From Riptortus pedestris (lineage: Eukaryota > Arthropoda > Insecta > Hemiptera > Alydidae): a stretch of 64,000 nt of DNA. Position numbers and translations under genes: made by a program. A model generated the notes under the pieces. That model was given only the letters and a program-made list of their open reading frames with translations. It searched no databases and was not told the DNA's origin. Shown here piece by piece: positions 60,476 to 64,000 of this stretch (its first letter is position 1; the number at the start of each line of letters is the position of its first letter). The DNA lies in the NCBI GenBank assembly GCA_019009955.1, contig CM032233.1, positions 61,178,001 through 61,242,000 of the forward strand, read 5' to 3'.

Positions 60476-62328
60476 TATGTGTTCCCTTGAATATGAGACT
60501 ATAAGTATCACAGAAGTATTAGAGAATATAAATCAGAACAAGTTAGGTGAGGCTGTAAAGAGGCCCTTAAAAGTCGGAGCTGAATGATTTGAGTAGGTTA
60601 GGGCGTCGCAACTTGGGGGAGATAGAGTGATATACGTTTTCCTCGATTCGGGGTTTGGAAGGTTGGTTGGAGGGGGTGGGGATTGTCTGCGCCCGCTATT
60701 TACGATGCAACCCAGCTTTATTACGGGCATTTTATTCCGTGGTTTATAGCTCATAGAGCCGTCAGCCTTGTATCTAAATTCTGTCCTTCGGACATGTCTT
60801 TTATTTGGCTCCTCTTAACGCAATCCCCTAATGGCATCTTTATATTTCCCAAAGCTATCCGAATGTAAAATCTGCTACATGCCATGGGGGATTCTTTTTT
60901 ATTCATTATCAGCCAGACAATCAAAATTTTATTACAGCTTTTCAAAAAACAAAAAAAAAAAGTTACATAAACCGTCTACTCATGGTGCGTATGTGGTGTT
61001 ATGGTGCTGATTCACTTTTATGAATGCAACTAGAAAGAGAGTTTCGTCGTTATTTAATGTGCAAATTTCACTTCCTAACTATTATCAAAAACGGCTGATG
61101 CTGATCTAAGCCACCTCGGTGCTTCATTCAAAATGAGTGCAATTTTACTAAATTTCGTGAAAACTCTACTGGATTGAAAGATTTAATTAACCTAAACCGT
61201 TGAATTCCATTTATTTGGACAGACAATAACCCTTGTTCAAACATTATCTTTTTATATAACAATAAACATGTTTACAGAAGCTAAACTACCGCAGTAGGGT
61301 TTCAATTATTATTACCCTCTTACGGGGGAGGCGGAGTGGTTTCATATTATTTCCTTTAAACTTCTTCTTTGGATCTCCGAGGTGATATATTTACCAAGGA
61401 TTAATAGCTCCTAGGTGTTCTGAAACTTGAAGGCTATTCTTGAAGTTTCTGAGGGAAGATAAATTTGAAATATAAATGCGCCGTTGAAAATAGAACAATG
61501 AGAGTAAGTTCATCAAATATGACTACGAATTGTTAATATTTAGATTTTTTAAATTTACGCCTCACATTAATGGATTTTAGCAATATACAAGTAGCAACAA
61601 TATTTATTATCTTTTCACTTTCAATTTAAACAATATTTATGATTTTAAATGTTACATGCTCTGCTTACATTGTTATACATTTCGCACTATAAAAGAGTGA
61701 TCTTAATACCAATTTTTGACACTTTGCTGATGATGGATCTAAATCTACCGAGAGTATACTTGCCTCGAACGGAGTAATTTTTTTTCGGTTGGCAGAAATT
61801 ATCCTTCTCATTTTAAGAATGTTAATTTTTCGTTGTACTGCTCTGTGATATTTAAGAAAACACTTGCTCTAGTATCTTCAAAAAAGCACACTTATTCTTG
61901 ATCATGAGTCATGTTTCTGTAAGTTTACTCTAATGAGTCATGATTTATTTATTAGTTTAGGAATCTCAAGGTGAAAAAAGAAGGGGTACGTTACACGTGT
62001 AAGAGAAGCTATAATTTTAGCACGTGTAGTGAGCTGACTTAAATAATATCTCAATTAAGCTCCATTATAAACAAAGGTAGTTATTTAAACGAACTCTCAT
62101 ACAATGTAAGTTAATTTGACTCTAATTGATTATTATCGGAAATAATGCTCGTTGTCTTCTTGTATATTTTGGATATGGTCTTCCATTGTTACTGTTTTTT
62201 TTTTTTGTTTTAAAGAGTCCCACTTTGTCTTCAGGATACCTTCATTAGTAAAACAATATAATTAGTAATAATTATAATTACAGTGTGCATTATAATAATT
62301 TTTAAAAAAATGTTGTAATGATCCCTCT

Positions 62329-62331
<3 letters not shown>
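60476..62331. other. No gene recognised
   Basis: Moderately complex sequence with few repeats. A GC-richer patch at 60550-60800 holds overlapping short frames on both strands without recognisable products. Confidence 0.4.

Positions 62332-62370
<39 letters not shown>
62332..62370. repeat. (TA)n microsatellite
   Basis: About 40 bp of TA followed by an A-rich run. No family A core flanks it. Confidence 0.85.
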
Positions 62371-62376
<6 letters not shown>

Positions 62377-63570
62377 ACAAAAAAAAAAAACATTAGTATG
62401 AATTCAGCAATGGGAAATGAAAAGGGGCTGACACCCCCCCTCCCTTCCTTACATTGTAGGGGGAACATTCCCTACTGGATCCCTAGAGAATGGGGTTGCT
62501 TTTGTCTCACCAGGTTCTACATAGCGATAGGCGTAATTCGTATAAATAATTTTAAACTTTGTAGATATAAACTTTTTACTATCAAATTCCTAAAGACACA
62601 TAAATACTATCAAGCGAATATTGTTTTGGTCATTTTGGGGGTTTAGATCAACAGATTTAGTAACCTATTTCTCTCAGTTCCTGAATACATCATTGCACAA
62701 CCCACAATAATATATGTTTAATTTAGTTAAAACTCCATCTTTACAATATTAAACATCATTTGTTGTTAATTATAACTTGAGAAAATTGTTTTTTAATACT
62801 AATAGTAACATTCATTTGCTTTAAAATATATTGAAGTGTCCTCCATAACACTAACCACTTGTAAAAGTGGCCATTAAAGAAACCAAACTCAAACATTCGT
62901 CGAAAATGATGTGACATGTAGTTACTCTCTCCTCAAAGATCAGGTTTGAGTTCTTGTCAGATCTTTCTAAACATTTCCATATAAATAAATATAATAAAAT
63001 CATTTCAAAATTGTATAAATTCATAAGAAATAAAAGTTTTGCACTTCCAAAGAAGGGAACGACAGGGAATGGGTTTAATCGCAGGATATTGGAATAACGT
63101 AAACTGGAACGAGCTAAAATATTTGAAGTTTGAAAATAAAAATGAGAAAGAAGATAGGCATTTCAAAAGAACATACCAAAGAATTGGATTAGATGTTTGG
63201 TCGAACCCTTTTCTCCATTCCAGGGAAAAGACAATATTAAAACTTTATGCTAGAAGAGATAATATCAAGTAAGGCATCGTGAAGAAGTCTTATTTCTGTT
63301 TTCCCCCCAATTTCTTTATTTATAAAAAACCGTTCATGAAGTTGCTGAAAACCGTCGAAGCAGTCGTTTGAGGAAAATATAAATATTTTAATAAAAATAC
63401 GTTTTTATCAATATCCACTTAACAAGATTTGGCTGTGCTTTGGTTTCTTCATTGGTACTATAAACAAGATTTAGTTAATTTTTAACTTAATGGTAAAATA
63501 AATTTAATTGGCTTATCTCGTTTAACGTATTTACTGCTGGTGGTATAATCTTTTTATTTTATTTTGGCAG
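62371..63570. other. Probable intron or upstream DNA of the exon at 63571
   Basis: Low repeat content. A 77-codon + frame at 63039-63272 and an 82-codon one at 62398-62646 have no recognisable features. The last ~30 bp before 63571 are T-rich (TTTTTATTTTATTTTGGCAG), a good polypyrimidine tract and 3' splice site. Confidence 0.4.
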
Positions 63571-63845
63571 CAATGCGAGAAGTGGCACAGGAAATTTCGG
63601 CAGGGCAAATGTGGGATGAGCCGGTGCAGCCAGCCCTTAGCCACCACTACCAATGGACACCTACCTACTACCCACCGCTGTCAGAGAGCAGGGCAAAGGA
63701 GCTCCAAGAATCGGCCATCTACAAGCTTCCCTCACTCTACCCACGCCCCGACCCCTTTGCCTTCCCTTTCCCTTTACTAAGGGCCATTCCATATGGATTT
63801 ACGCATACAGTTCCCTCAACATCATACCCTCTACCAACACACGAG
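63571..63845 (+). CDS. Candidate internal coding exon of a host gene
   Basis: An open frame bounded by a T-rich tract and CAG acceptor (63568-63570) and a GAG|GTAAGC donor (63846). The 275-bp exon starts with two bases completing a codon (phase 2) and ends on a codon boundary. It encodes about 91 residues: acidic/amphipathic start (MREVAQEISAGQMWDEPVQP), then a Pro/Tyr-rich, aromatic stretch (HHYQWTPTYYPPL), a short helix-like SRAKELQESA, and a Pro/Phe/Tyr-rich end (YPRPDPFAFPFP). GC content, especially at third positions, is far above the flanks, which are AT-rich. No enzyme or DNA-binding domain is visible. The composition fits a disordered linker such as those between domains of transcription factors, but I cannot name the gene. 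A downstream in-frame continuation past 63845 is intronic-looking. Confidence 0.65.
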
Positions 63846-64000
63846 GTAAGCAAATCCGTGTTTTTTTTTTTAATAGCGCTTAGTGTCAAATATCTGCTTT
63901 CATTGAGAATTGTAAGAATAATTACAGTCAGGATAAGTAAGATGTGGCCTTCCTGAATTAAACTTCCTTTCCTTTAAATGCCGGATTCACCACATCAGGT
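63846..64000. other. Start of presumed intron
   Basis: Begins GTAAGC and becomes T-rich and AT-rich at once (TTTTTTTTTTTAATAG), unlike the exon before it. Confidence 0.45.

Overview
This is non-coding, AT-rich eukaryotic DNA, most likely from an arthropod, and it is dominated by transposable elements and simple repeats. I see no prokaryotic gene organisation. The arthropod reading rests on the mix of elements: a mariner relic, a Penelope-like relic, a tRNA-derived SINE, and Helitrons ending in the CCCGGGCGAAGCCGGG hairpin followed by CTAG. I cannot name the species. Only one stretch looks like a host protein-coding exon (63571-63845, + strand). The rest would be intergenic or intronic.

Layout. 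(1) 1-28 kb and 44-60 kb are filled with many copies of one dispersed element, called family A here. It has a 5' end TTTTAGCA plus a 20-nt perfect palindrome, an internal (TA)n or (CA)n(TA)n microsatellite, a subterminal inverted repeat (AGCAGATTTCCC / GGGAAATCTGCT), and a 3' end made of the hairpin ACGCAGCCCCTGCGT followed by GACGGAC and T's. This architecture resembles the non-autonomous Helentron elements (HINE/DINE-1 type). At least four different 3' modules are attached to the shared core. (2) A second family (B), a canonical-looking non-autonomous Helitron with ~295-bp internal tandem repeats, occurs as copies near 5.4, 8.8-10.7, 13.6-14.9, 45.5-46.8 and 58.4-59.6 kb. Three of these lie inside the (TA)n core of a family A copy. 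(3) Smaller elements: a tRNA-derived SINE (five copies, all on the minus strand, two of them inside family A DNA), a ~210-bp TA-flanked MITE (two copies), a complete non-autonomous hAT-like element with a perfect 8-bp target duplication (29.5-30.6 kb), a Penelope-like remnant (31.2-32.2 kb), a mariner pseudogene (46.9-47.6 kb), and a 1.2-kb fold-back element (36.1-37.3 kb). (4) A ~6.4-kb satellite array (37.34-43.69 kb) has a 92-bp period that is itself three diverged 30/31-bp subunits. It carries a 276-bp higher-order block and a degenerate monomeric right edge.

How the parts act together. No pathway is encoded. The most coherent story is structural: a mobile element disperses (TA)n tracts, and those tracts become landing sites or recombination sites for other TA/AT-targeting elements, giving nested composites. 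The satellite array shows homogenised core and decayed edge behaviour at very small monomer size. The lone exon at the right edge suggests the window approaches, or lies within, the introns of a host gene transcribed on the + strand.
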